From Pomphorhynchus laevis (lineage: Eukaryota; Acanthocephala; Palaeacanthocephala; Echinorhynchida; Pomphorhynchidae): DNA of 64,000 nt. The stretch spans positions 186,001-250,000 of the forward strand of contig WNNJ02000433.1 of the NCBI GenBank assembly GCA_012934845.2, written 5' to 3'. Made by a program: the position numbers and the translations under genes. Under the pieces are notes generated by a model, which was given only the letters and a program-made list of their open reading frames with translations, searched no databases and was not told the DNA's origin. Below, piece by piece: positions 32,375 through 42,330 of the stretch (position 1 is its first letter; each line of letters starts with the position of its first letter).

Positions 32375-33070
32375 TTAATTTGTATATTTGCCTTGAATTT
32401 GATTGCATTTTTCGTTCTTCATATTTTCTGCAATTTCAGTGACGCTTTTGAATCTATATTTGAGCGTTTCCTCAACATTTCTAATAAAATCCTTTTGACA
32501 ATTTTTTTCTGCAATTCGTACTTGTTTTACAAACTTATTTAAATCTGTTTTCATATCTACAACTATCCGGTCATACCATGTTTTCGTGAGTTTAAGCAGT
32601 TCGTTCCGTCGGTCCGTTGTTAATTCTGGAACTGACGCTACAATTGATCCTCCGTCTTCTTGAATTACAAATCCCCTTTGATCTAAGTTACTTTTAATTT
32701 GCGGTATTAATTGCTGAGGACATGAAATAACAAATACACGTCCTGCTTGTTGCTCATTTACCTGACAAATATCGCCTAGCTTTTCAACCGGACCTGACTT
32801 TTTAAGTTTGATTCCTATTTCTTCTATATTAGCAGTTGTCATACGTAAAGATACTGAATTTCTAAGATTTGTTTGTAATCGATCTAAATGGTTTTTCATG
32901 TTACTATCAAACAAATTTAAATCCACTACGCTTGAAGCTTCTTCGTCACTTACTAGATAGCGTGCTGAAACTTTCTTAATAGTTTTTGAGTGTTTCTGTC
33001 TCGTCGTTAAGTAAACGATATGATGAGGGAATAGCGTGGTACGTGACAATAATTTACTCAAAAAATGCAT
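32375..33070 (-). CDS. MRRF: Mitochondrial ribosome recycling factor
   Basis: The 231-residue protein matches the ribosome recycling factor family, which splits post-termination ribosomes with EF-G2; the mitochondrial form acts in the matrix. Residues 1-35 (MHFLSKLLSRTTLFPHH) are basic and Ser/Thr-rich like a transit peptide. The RRF fold follows: HLDRLQTNLRNSVSLRMTT, a QQLIPQIKSNL helix, then VASVPELTTDRRNELLKLTK, the family's IP.LT.E.R..L.K.AK signature, and a long final helix DFIRNVEETLKYRF. The start is ATG 33070, immediately after TTTGCAG on the coding strand, so a splice acceptor abuts it. Single coding exon, no close neighbour. Moderate divergence from bacterial RRF is normal for mitochondrial forms. 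Confidence 0.9.
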   Translation of the reverse strand: MHFLSKLLSRTTLFPHHIVYLTTRQKHSKTIKKVSARYLVSDEEASSVVDLNLFDSNMKNHLDRLQTNLRNSVSLRMTTANIEEIGIKLKKSGPVEKLGDICQVNEQQAGRVFVISCPQQLIPQIKSNLDQRGFVIQEDGGSIVASVPELTTDRRNELLKLTKTWYDRIVVDMKTDLNKFVKQVRIAEKNCQKDFIRNVEETLKYRFKSVTEIAENMKNEKCNQIQGKYTN

Positions 33071-34839
33071 CTGCAAACCAAATTTAATTATATTTAAGAT
33101 TTTAATTGATACTAGTTTAAATTAATTTTTAAACAGCCTTTTGAAATATTGCGATAAACAAAATCACAATATTTTGGTAGCACCTACTATCGTCTTCAGG
33201 AAATTAGAAATACCTGAGAGACTTGTAGATGGTATAAGAGACTATATGCCGTAACCCTCAAGTATGGAAATCAGGAACGAGATTGGTAACTGTTGAGTGA
33301 ACACGGCGAAAAACATACTGACGTGAAGCGAGGAAACCAACATTTTTAATAGGCACTGAGACTCTGATAAAAATTTGATACGTAAAATATAGAAGGTTAC
33401 TTCCAATTAAGGGATTTACTTAGGACGATTCTGTTATTCTATTATTCTGTTATTCTTTACGATTCTTATTCAAATTGTGTCATATTGAAGTTTAAAGCTA
33501 AGCGTTCGATAATAGACTGTAAAGTGCATACTAAGATATTAAAGCCCCATTCGCATCATTTAAGAATATATTAAAATTTTAATAATAAAAATTTATTTTT
33601 AATTTTATCTGGATGCAAGTAGAAATTAGGAAAATATTGTGTATGCATAATATTTACCCATTTGATTCAAATCATTATAAGATGAAATTAATATGCATCC
33701 AGATAAATAGTAAACAATGATTCGATGAGGGGTAATGTCGTATGAAGGTAGAGTTCGGATTTTTCTACTGTATTTATCACATATCTTCTTATAATTGTTA
33801 ACCTACATATTTAGACTACTATTTGGAATACAAGGCGACTGGTGGATAAACCATTAGGAAGATTATTTTCATTAAGGGATTTTTATGTACAGAATTATTC
33901 AAAATTTACGAAAATTACAAAATAGTGTTTTCAAGTTAAAAATTCGAATTTTGCAGTTAGAGGGTAGACACTTTAAGGTACTGTATCTTAATTTGTATGT
34001 GCCACCATATGCATTTCACATCTTCACGGCTGGCATTTATCATTAGAGATAATTTTTATTTTTTACTTAAAAATAAGTTTTCCAAGAAATTTTGACTTTG
34101 TGACATTGAGGTTTCATTAACATCATTCAAGGATATATTAAATTTCAAACATTCAAACTTATTTAATTTTATATGGATACAAGTAGAAGTTAAAAAATAA
34201 TATGTGCATAATATTGAATTCTAAAAAATGATTATTCATTTGATGAATCATACATTCTATAAGATAAAACTAATGCGCATGGTAAATAGTAAACGATGAG
34301 TGGATGGAGGATAAAGGGAATAGTAAAAGTCGTGCGAAGTTAAAGTAAAGTTCGAATTTTTGTACTGTATTTATCTCATATGTCTTCTTATAATTGTTAA
34401 CCTACATATATGACTACTATTTGGAATATTAGGGATCTGCTGGATAAATCAATCAAGGACAGAAATTCGCATGGATGGACCATTTTCGCACAGATTGGAC
34501 ATCTTTATAAAAAAAATCATGTAACTATGGATTTATGTGGATGCATTGAGGATCATATTTGCATGAATGAATCATTTTTGCATTGAAGAACCATACAAAT
34601 ATGGATGGATCGGACCATATTTGTATTGATGTATCATGCAAAGAGAATCTAAGTTATTTTAATAATAATTATTAAAAATTTTCTTGATTACAACATCTTA
34701 CAAGATAAGGTTTATACTCTGGCGCCCTAATAGATTCACAATCTCTGGTAGAAATGATTAGAAATGATAAAAGCATTATAACACCTTAAAAAAATTTGGT
34801 TTCTGATAAACATACAAAAAAAAATTTTAACAGCATAAA
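33071..34839. repeat. Spacer with two diverged copies of a 350-bp repeat
   Basis: The segment about 33540-33880 resembles about 34115-34470. Shared blocks are AAGTAGAA.TTA, GCATAATATT, TGTATTTATC, TCTTCTTATAATTGTTAACC and TACATAT followed by GACTACTATTTGGAATA. They are direct repeats of unknown class, roughly 75-80 percent alike. After 34470 a run of degenerate units around GGA.CATATTTGCAT follows. No gene is seen. Confidence 0.55.
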
Positions 34840-34980
34840 TACACAAACACAAAACAACGAGGAACGAAATTACAAATGACAAGAGGAATTACAAATGACA
34901 ACAGTATTGTTTAAACTATCTTGATACTCATTAACTACTTACAAACGAGGAACACAAAACAACGAGGAACGAAATTACAA

Positions 34981-36282
34981 ATGACAAGAGGTCGACCACG
35001 TAAAGCAGCTGTTGTTCCTTCTAAGCGAGATGATGACAGTGAGCGTTCAGTAAGACAACATGAAAGTCGGTCCAAAGACGAGCAAGCCTTGCAGGCCAAT
35101 TCTGTTGATATCTCCCAGGACATATCATCTACAGACGGAAGTAGTCACCGTGACATTAAATGTTCTAATTCACAATGTCCTGTTTGGACCACTGTGTGGA
35201 TACCACGTCAACTACCTGTCAATTTCCTTGATAAAGATTTTATTTGTGGATTTTGCGCAGCTACTTTACAGACAAACGTTCTCGAACTTCAGAGACAAGT
35301 ATGTTCGTTGCTAACGGGTAACATGGTACCATCACCAAATAGTTCATATGCCCAGCTAGACTCAGTGTCACGTCATGTTCCTAATCGTTCTACAAGCCAA
35401 TCAAATGATACTGTTCGACATACTGTTTGCAACCAATCGATTTTTTGTGATGACATTCCCGGAAGAGATCAAAATATGCCTAAGAATATTGGCGAACAGA
35501 CGGTTTCGGTTAACAATGGTGTGCCTCTTGTAATACGACCGACCAGTTATATGACTGAAACGGCTATAAACAACGACAAAACTTTGCATACCCGGTCATT
35601 TGATAGATCGCAAACTCCCGCAATTCGTATAAACCAACTATCTCATAACACGCAACCTGTTAAGGTAGATTGTATTAATGATTTTCACGAAAAGCACAAT
35701 CGTACCCTTGTACATAGTACTGGTTGCTCAAACAGACCCCGTTCAAATGCTGCTTGTGATAGAAACAAATGCATTTTAATTGCTAACATTAAGGAGTCCG
35801 ATGCCCTAAACAATCAGGCCAGACTTGATGATGACTTAATACATGTCAGATCCATTCTAACGACTGTCTTAAATGGATCATCATCTTGTGAAGCTGTGAG
35901 AGATATGCGTCTCAAAGCTGTCTTCCGGCTAGGTCGTGCTCCTTCGTCCGTCAACGATCGACCACGCCTCCTCAAAATTGTGTTTACTTCATGTGAAATT
36001 GTGCAGCTCATACATCGTAACTCATTTCACCTCAAAGGTTCCGGCACCCGTATTCTTAGAGACCTGGACCCCGCTGATCGTACACGTTTATCAATGGCAA
36101 AATCGGAACTAGCTCAAAGACTGGCACATGGTGAAAACAACCTAACAATTCAGAATTTTCAGGTAGTGCGGCGGCGCCTCCACATCCGTTGGCAAGGTCT
36201 TTTGAACAAAGCAAATATTGCTTCCCAGCGTGCTCCGACGCCGACCGCATGCCTACAGAGTGCATCTACCAAAATTTCATAA
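34981..36282 (+). CDS. Family C ORF1: PHD-like finger plus RRM/C-terminal domain
   Basis: A 433-residue protein from ATG 34981 (MTRGRPRKAA). A Cys-rich finger at about residues 60-95 reads CSNSQCPVW...FICGFC, like the PHD-type finger reported in ORF1 of some CR1 LINEs; the decayed copy at 58.9-59.3 kb keeps the same pattern (CDCDGCNAW...YYCGFC). The C-terminal third has CILIANIKES, VFRLGRAPSS, RPRLLKIVF, LRDLDPADRTRLSMAKSEL and NLTIQNFQVV, the usual RRM-like and C-terminal fold of LINE ORF1 proteins that coat element RNA. The middle is Ser/Asn-rich and disordered-looking. A second ATG-led copy of its start lies upstream at 34876 as a 12-codon frame. Confidence 0.8.
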   Translation: MTRGRPRKAAVVPSKRDDDSERSVRQHESRSKDEQALQANSVDISQDISSTDGSSHRDIKCSNSQCPVWTTVWIPRQLPVNFLDKDFICGFCAATLQTNVLELQRQVCSLLTGNMVPSPNSSYAQLDSVSRHVPNRSTSQSNDTVRHTVCNQSIFCDDIPGRDQNMPKNIGEQTVSVNNGVPLVIRPTSYMTETAINNDKTLHTRSFDRSQTPAIRINQLSHNTQPVKVDCINDFHEKHNRTLVHSTGCSNRPRSNAACDRNKCILIANIKESDALNNQARLDDDLIHVRSILTTVLNGSSSCEAVRDMRLKAVFRLGRAPSSVNDRPRLLKIVFTSCEIVQLIHRNSFHLKGSGTRILRDLDPADRTRLSMAKSELAQRLAHGENNLTIQNFQVVRRRLHIRWQGLLNKANIASQRAPTPTACLQSASTKIS

Positions 36283-39158
36283 GAAACTCTATTGTCTTGT
36301 TCAAGTCGGGAACTCAAAAGAGTTCATCATCTAAATGTACAATAAACAAAGCTTCCCACCAAATTCTATACTCTAATGTGCGTAGTGTGTTAAATAAAAT
36401 TGATGAGATTGGATTACTGATTCACGACCATCAACCGATAATTGCAGCTTTTACGGAATCGTGGCTAAACCCTTCTATCTCTGATAATGAAATTTTGTTG
36501 AAAGGATATAATGCGTGCCGCAGCGATAGAATAGCTAAACAGGGTGGTGGTATATTACTATATATACGTGACACAATAAAGTTCCGTGTCGTAGAAACTT
36601 TTAACGACCCCCTAACTTCAAACGAACTTTTAGCGGTCAGATTATACCGGCCATTCTCCTTGATACTTGTAGTCGTTTACCGCAGCCCTACTTCATGTAC
36701 TGATAGCATCGTGCAACGTTTATACCAGCTATCGGACCCTAATAAGCCAATATTGGTTGTTGGTGACTTTAACATGCCTACAATAGATTGGAATACATAC
36801 AGTTTTAATTCGCCTTCTGACTTTGGTTCGATTGTGTTACTTCAAACAATCAATGATCTATACCTTACCCAACATGTCAATGGATTTACCAGAATATCTT
36901 CTACGTCTCGTTCTCTTCTTGATCTGGTTTTGTCTGCTCCAGGACATATTGTCACTAGCGTTAATCACTTGGATCCAGTTGGTTGTTCTGATCATGTCAC
37001 CTTATTAATAGATCTTGGAATAAGTATCCCTATATATAATTCTTTTGTTAATAGATTCAACCCTTTTAAAGCCGACTACAACAAAATAAAGGAGTTCCTT
37101 TCTACCGTTTCGTGGCCTGATGCTTATACTGTGGGTATTGATTCCGCCTGGCTGTTTTTCAAAGACACCTTGTATTCAATACTTACCCGCTACGCTCCAA
37201 TTGTACGTCAAACTGACGTCGGCTTATCTCCTCGTTGGTTTAATCGAGAACTCAAACAAGCACTGGCTCGACGACGCAAGGCATATTGTAATTATAAAGC
37301 AGGTAACTCTAGTTTTGAGCAATACCGACAGTATAGAAACAGGGTAACATCCTTGAAGAGACGTACGAGAGTAATCTTTGAAAAGAAATTATCCCAACGA
37401 TGTCGTCGTGATCCTGGCTCACTCTTCAAATACATTTCATCAAGAAAACGTATAGCTAACACTTTCTCCTCTATTCTCGATAGCCAAGGTGATTTGGTAT
37501 TGGACTCAAAGAAAATTGCGAACGTATTCGGCACACACTTCACATCGCTGAATTCGTCACTGAATGCTTCACCGCAAATAACTGACAGTTTGTATTGTTT
37601 GGTAGCTAATACTACTTCTGACCTTGATAACTTCATTAGACCTGACTTAGTGTACAGCGAGTTGTCCCGTCTGAAATGCACATTAAGTGCTGGTCCGGAT
37701 CTATTGCCGTCAGCATATCTTCGCAACCTAGCTGACATCATATACCTACCTCTATATAATATCTTCTGTGCAACACTTGTGCTAGGAAAGATTCCCTCAG
37801 ACTGGAAGCGCTCTATTATCTGCCCAATATTAAAACAGGGGTCTCGTTCTGACATCTGTAACTACAGACCGATTAGCCTCACATGTGTCTGCTGTCGCGT
37901 ACTGGAACGCTTACTTCTGCGAAAAGTCACCACTCACCTAGAAACGAACCATATTCTAGCCCCTGAACAACATGGTTTTCGAAAAAATCATTCAACGCTA
38001 ACGAATTTGTTGTTATCACACGATAGCTGGACCAGATATTATGATTCTGGTATTCCGGTTGACGCCATCTTCTTCGACTTCTCTAAGGCATTTGATACAG
38101 TCCTTCATGCTAATTTAATTCAAAAACTGCGTAATATCAACCTTGATGAGTGTTTAGTTCGCTGGATTATTGAATTTCTGTCTGACCGTCATTGCTTCGT
38201 AAGGGTAAACGACGAATTATCTGATCGCTTCCCTACAAATCTTGGAGTACCTCAAGGAACTATACTCGGTCCAGTTCTTTTCAGCATATACATTAACGAC
38301 CTCATTCCTAAACTTGGATCTGAGTGTGTTCTTTATGCTGATGATTTAAAAATTTGGCGCCCCATATATTTGGACTCAGATGTTGACATCTTGCAGTATG
38401 ATATTAACACCATAAATGACTGGTCGATTTTGAACGGGTTAAAATTCAATTTGAAAAAGTGTGCCTACATTTGTATATCAAGACGTCCGGCCGAGTCAGC
38501 TCATATTTATCATATAAACAACAGTGTTATTCTTAGGACGAACTCATACAGGGATTTAGGTGTTTATGTATGTTCTAACTTATCGACACGTTTACATACT
38601 GACACTACATGTTCCAAAGTGAGAAGAGTCATCGGCCTGATTCGCCGAGCTCTTGTTCATATTGACATCTCATGCTTTAAAACAATCTCACAAGCACTTA
38701 TTTTGAGCATCCTCCTATATGCTTCGCCAGCTTGTTACCCAATCACCTTACGAGAACGTTATAATCTAGAGTCTGTATTCCGATCAGCAACTAAAATGGT
38801 AAAAGCGGTTAGACATATGGAATATCAAGATCGGCTCTCGAGTTTGGGAATGAGATCGCTTCAGTATCTGCGCGACAAGGCGGACCTGTGCCTAGCCTGG
38901 CAGATTTTACACGACAATCGCCATCCACTCAGATCGCTAATGCATACGCGCGATATAACCTCACTTCGTGGTCATCAGTTCATGCTAAAAACACAACGAT
39001 TACGCTACAAACGAACATCCCTATACTTCCAACGAATCGTTAATACTTGGAACCACCTTGCTGACACAACAGTAGCATCCTCGAATCTGGCTTCTTTTAA
39101 ACGAAATCTGGAGGAAGATCCCTTCTTGAAGACGAAGATCGAGTCAGAGAACATATGA
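36249..39158 (+). CDS. Family C ORF2: AP endonuclease and reverse transcriptase
   Basis: A 969-residue open frame from ATG 36249; it overlaps the end of ORF1 by 34 bases in another frame. Endonuclease motifs are complete: LYSNVRSVLNK, AFTESWL, VVGDFNMP (about residue 171), SRSLLDLVL and GCSDHVTLLI. RT motifs are complete: CNYRPISLTCVCCRVLER, QHGFRKNHST, IFFDFSKAFDTV, LGVPQGTILGPVLFS and LYADDLKIW (about residue 696). The C-terminal region has the LRGH and WNHL motifs typical of CR1. No stop or shift was seen. With ORF1 it makes the element autonomous on paper. Confidence 0.92.
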   Translation: MPTECIYQNFIRNSIVLFKSGTQKSSSSKCTINKASHQILYSNVRSVLNKIDEIGLLIHDHQPIIAAFTESWLNPSISDNEILLKGYNACRSDRIAKQGGGILLYIRDTIKFRVVETFNDPLTSNELLAVRLYRPFSLILVVVYRSPTSCTDSIVQRLYQLSDPNKPILVVGDFNMPTIDWNTYSFNSPSDFGSIVLLQTINDLYLTQHVNGFTRISSTSRSLLDLVLSAPGHIVTSVNHLDPVGCSDHVTLLIDLGISIPIYNSFVNRFNPFKADYNKIKEFLSTVSWPDAYTVGIDSAWLFFKDTLYSILTRYAPIVRQTDVGLSPRWFNRELKQALARRRKAYCNYKAGNSSFEQYRQYRNRVTSLKRRTRVIFEKKLSQRCRRDPGSLFKYISSRKRIANTFSSILDSQGDLVLDSKKIANVFGTHFTSLNSSLNASPQITDSLYCLVANTTSDLDNFIRPDLVYSELSRLKCTLSAGPDLLPSAYLRNLADIIYLPLYNIFCATLVLGKIPSDWKRSIICPILKQGSRSDICNYRPISLTCVCCRVLERLLLRKVTTHLETNHILAPEQHGFRKNHSTLTNLLLSHDSWTRYYDSGIPVDAIFFDFSKAFDTVLHANLIQKLRNINLDECLVRWIIEFLSDRHCFVRVNDELSDRFPTNLGVPQGTILGPVLFSIYINDLIPKLGSECVLYADDLKIWRPIYLDSDVDILQYDINTINDWSILNGLKFNLKKCAYICISRRPAESAHIYHINNSVILRTNSYRDLGVYVCSNLSTRLHTDTTCSKVRRVIGLIRRALVHIDISCFKTISQALILSILLYASPACYPITLRERYNLESVFRSATKMVKAVRHMEYQDRLSSLGMRSLQYLRDKADLCLAWQILHDNRHPLRSLMHTRDITSLRGHQFMLKTQRLRYKRTSLYFQRIVNTWNHLADTTVASSNLASFKRNLEEDPFLKTKIESENI

Positions 39159-39363
39159 ACAATAGAAAGTACACTCTACATTTTCATTTTCTACATTTAC
39201 TTTTTCTGATTGTGACGCAACTTGTAATGAGCCTTGCTGCTCACTTTGTTGTCTATTGATTTTAGCTTTTTTTTTTTTTTTTTTTTAACAAAATGTTTAT
39301 TTATTTCCAACGACATTATCTCTACAATAATAATATCATCAATACAATTATATTACAATTATA

Positions 39364-42330
39364 TCACCACTCTACAGTGTGATAGTTCGCAGGTCGGTTT
39401 CTTGCTGATCTGGGACCGCGAATGCACATTGAAATGCATCTTGCATGTTGCAGGCTTATCTTCTCCCGTATCCGAGTCAATTCTTGTGCGTAGATAGATT
39501 CCTTCTTGACGGCCAGTTTTCTGGATAATCTTTTTATCATTGTAGATGCCGATTTGCTCTCACCTCCTAAACTTGAATATACAATAGGGGCGAAATTTGC
39601 GCGTTCTATAATATCCACCCGTTCTTGGTATTTCGAGCATTTCCGTTGTTCGTGATACTCGAAGCTTGGTGTGGTTTCCCTGGTAAGATTTGACGGAGCG
39701 AACACGTTAAAAACGCAAATGTCGAAGAAAGCTCGCTCCGAGCGTCCACCATAGAAACCACGGCAAGATATATCCAGTCGTGCTTCACGATCAGTCGTCG
39801 TTGATCTTCTCTCAAAGTGAATGCTTGGATCCACTGATCTGAGTAGCGGTTCGATTTCAACGCCGTCACATATTTGGGTGAGCGATTTTGCGAGAATATC
39901 GCGGGTTGCGTCGTGTCTTATCGACGGATGACCGCCATTGGGGCAGGAAAGGCAATGTGCCAGTGAGGTCGACGAACCACATGGGCAAAGGGAGGGGGCA
40001 TCTTTGGTTAGAGTGTTGTACCGTGCGGCAACAGCATCACGAAATGTTGTATTGTCTATTCGAGTTTGTGACTCTCTTGTGGGGAACGCAGAAAGCCAGG
40101 AAGATGCGCCTTTTATCATTGTGTGTTGAATAATCCGTCTCTTTATGATATCATATGTAGGAAGTTGGGCTAGCAAAGAGGCCTTGTATTGTGTTTTCTT
40201 CCGCCTGTGAACTTCGTTGGCTCGGAAATCTTGCTCTAGTTTAAGTTCCATTCCTTGTAATCCATTTAAATAAGGTTCACATAGATGTCCAGAATTTTCA
40301 CATTCAACGCCAGCACTCATATATGGATCGATGATGCCGAGGCCACCACAATGTAGGGGTAAAGAGATGAGAGGCCATAGCGATCCATCCGAATCATCGA
40401 GGCCGAATATGTTGTCCGAGGAGGATCTGATGGATTCCCGCAACGGGGCAAACCAATCTGATGAGCATTGAGTTGTTCTTTGCGTGTGAAACCACTTGTG
40501 CTGTAACGCTTTAGTGAAACAGGCATATGCTATCTGCAGATCTAAAATTCCCACATCGGCTAATCGTTCGACCAAGTTGCAAAACTTGTCTACTTTTGAT
40601 TCTACGACCTCGTATACGTATTTGTCTACTCCAATGGGTGCGCCTAGTATCACAATTCCGTCCGTTCGGACTTCTACATTTGTTCCGTTAAATTGTTGGC
40701 ATGTGTTAGCTTCTTCCATTGTTGGCGTAAATATTGAACATTTCTGGGGATTTACGTGAAATCCAAACGCTGGGCCAATTTTACACAGTAGATCGTATGC
40801 AGCTCTGATTTGGATAGGAGAACCAATCAAGTTGCCGTCATCGGCGTACCAAAGTTGCCGAACTTGAGGGAACTTTGTGGAAATGTGATGTATTATTGGC
40901 AGTGTGGCGATCGCAAATGCGGGCATGGCTAGGACGTCACCTTGTGTAAATCCTTCTTGTGATTTAACGAATTCGCCTCCGACAGATAGATTAGAAGGGT
41001 GGTCGTAAAAATTATGCATGACTATAGAAAGCGACGGACATATTCGATCAATATTGCAAAGGGCCGCCTCTCTATTAATTCTGTTAAATGCGTTGTCGGC
41101 ATCAATTGATAGAAGAATATGATTCGGATTGTTTGTAAGTTCATTGCGGATGGCTCGTGTAACGCATTCCACGCCAGCTCGTTGGCCTGCACACATTTGA
41201 CTTCTTCCACATACCTGCTGTATGTCTTCCGAGACCATGGATAATATAGCCTTCGTCATTATTCTTCTGCTAACATCACAGATTCCTATTGGTCGAATTC
41301 CAGTTTTCTTTGTTAATGCGATTAGCCTGCATGATGTTAGAGCCTGTGTAATGTCCATTGGTATGCGCTCTGTCGCTAATGCTCTTGTGAATGAGGCTAT
41401 GGCCTCAGCAAGTTCATCTGATTCTCTCCCGAATTTTGAGAGCATATGTGTCCAGGACTGTGCGTCAATTCCTGAGGGACCTGCTCCACCTGTGACACGT
41501 TTGGCCATACAGACTATTAGTTTCTTGTCTATGGAGTCAAAAACCACGGGATGAAAGCTATGTGGCGGGATAACATGATTCCAGTCAAGAGCATTACTGT
41601 TTAATTTTGCTGCAATGGGATGTTTGTCGAGGAGTAGCTCTCGAACGGTCGTAGGACCGATCATGTCATCAGGATTTAGTGGGGTTCCGGTTGTTGCATC
41701 TGTGTCTAGCAAATGCATCGCTCCATTTAATCTTCCACTCACTACCAGACTGGTGAAATTCCTGCGCCAATCGCGTGATGTACTGTTTGGTCTTTTACGT
41801 CGACTGAATTCTTGCAAGATATACGCTTCCGTGTAAAGAGATGTAAACTCGTTTTTTAGCCAAAGGTCTAATCTTCGAGACAGTATTACTTTGAGGGTCT
41901 TATGAGAGGTGCGAATATCTCGTTGGAGAATCAAATGTCCGATTACAATGGCTTTTGTAAAAGATTCCTGTTGAGACCAAGATTCCCTATATATACGGGC
42001 AAGTTCTATTATAAAACGTTTCGACTCCGCACACCTAGGTAATCTGAAGAGATTTGGCTTCCAGTGAACCACTTGCTCAAAGATGTCGGTAATCGAGAGT
42101 GTGATTGGAGTTTTGTCTGTTTCTCCCGTAGCTTTCTGGATTTGTGTCTGGTCGGCTCCTGACCTTACGGTGCCGCTTATTGGGCAGCTGAGGATCTTGT
42201 TTCCGCAATTGGGAGCCCGGCAGTTACTGCATTTTGTATCGGTCTTTGCGCATCGGCATCCTTTACATTTCGCTGCCGGTCCATTGCACGTGCAACAAGG
42301 AGTTACCGAAGAGGGTTTCCCTCTAACCAT
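39364..42330 (-). CDS. Family B ORF: CXC motif, reverse transcriptase, restriction-like endonuclease
   Basis: A 988-residue frame. Residues 12-42 hold the motif CCTCNGPAAKCKGCRC followed by CSNC and C, like a CXC (MSL2/tesmin) zinc-binding module, probably for DNA or RNA binding. The RT follows from about residue 280: GGAGPSGIDAQSW, IGICDVSRRIM, LLSIDADNAFNRIN, FTQGDVLAMPAFA and LWYADDGNL (about residue 493). The C-terminus has CPCGSSTSLAHCLSC, RHDATRD (about 805), EARLDIS (about 849) and FFDICVFN (about 867), the zinc knuckle and PD-(D/E)XK-type core of the endonuclease used by R2/R4/Dong/CRE-type LINEs. No APE domain. All catalytic residues looked for are present. Assignment to one clade needs a tree. 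Confidence 0.9.
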   Translation of the reverse strand: MVRGKPSSVTPCCTCNGPAAKCKGCRCAKTDTKCSNCRAPNCGNKILSCPISGTVRSGADQTQIQKATGETDKTPITLSITDIFEQVVHWKPNLFRLPRCAESKRFIIELARIYRESWSQQESFTKAIVIGHLILQRDIRTSHKTLKVILSRRLDLWLKNEFTSLYTEAYILQEFSRRKRPNSTSRDWRRNFTSLVVSGRLNGAMHLLDTDATTGTPLNPDDMIGPTTVRELLLDKHPIAAKLNSNALDWNHVIPPHSFHPVVFDSIDKKLIVCMAKRVTGGAGPSGIDAQSWTHMLSKFGRESDELAEAIASFTRALATERIPMDITQALTSCRLIALTKKTGIRPIGICDVSRRIMTKAILSMVSEDIQQVCGRSQMCAGQRAGVECVTRAIRNELTNNPNHILLSIDADNAFNRINREAALCNIDRICPSLSIVMHNFYDHPSNLSVGGEFVKSQEGFTQGDVLAMPAFAIATLPIIHHISTKFPQVRQLWYADDGNLIGSPIQIRAAYDLLCKIGPAFGFHVNPQKCSIFTPTMEEANTCQQFNGTNVEVRTDGIVILGAPIGVDKYVYEVVESKVDKFCNLVERLADVGILDLQIAYACFTKALQHKWFHTQRTTQCSSDWFAPLRESIRSSSDNIFGLDDSDGSLWPLISLPLHCGGLGIIDPYMSAGVECENSGHLCEPYLNGLQGMELKLEQDFRANEVHRRKKTQYKASLLAQLPTYDIIKRRIIQHTMIKGASSWLSAFPTRESQTRIDNTTFRDAVAARYNTLTKDAPSLCPCGSSTSLAHCLSCPNGGHPSIRHDATRDILAKSLTQICDGVEIEPLLRSVDPSIHFERRSTTTDREARLDISCRGFYGGRSERAFFDICVFNVFAPSNLTRETTPSFEYHEQRKCSKYQERVDIIERANFAPIVYSSLGGESKSASTMIKRLSRKLAVKKESIYAQELTRIREKISLQHARCISMCIRGPRSARNRPANYHTVEW

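Larger units (their letters stand above)
34840..39260 (+). mobile_element. Family C CR1-type LINE, apparently intact
   Basis: Two overlapping open ORFs, a 5' leader with a 40-bp direct repeat (34850-34889 and 34937-34990) and a 3' UTR ending TGTTGTCTATTGAT. The natural tail (AAT)5 is found at 42828-42842, beyond the family B element that has inserted here, so the CR1 copy predates that insertion. Both ORFs keep all recognised motifs. It may be, or recently have been, able to move. Confidence 0.88.
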
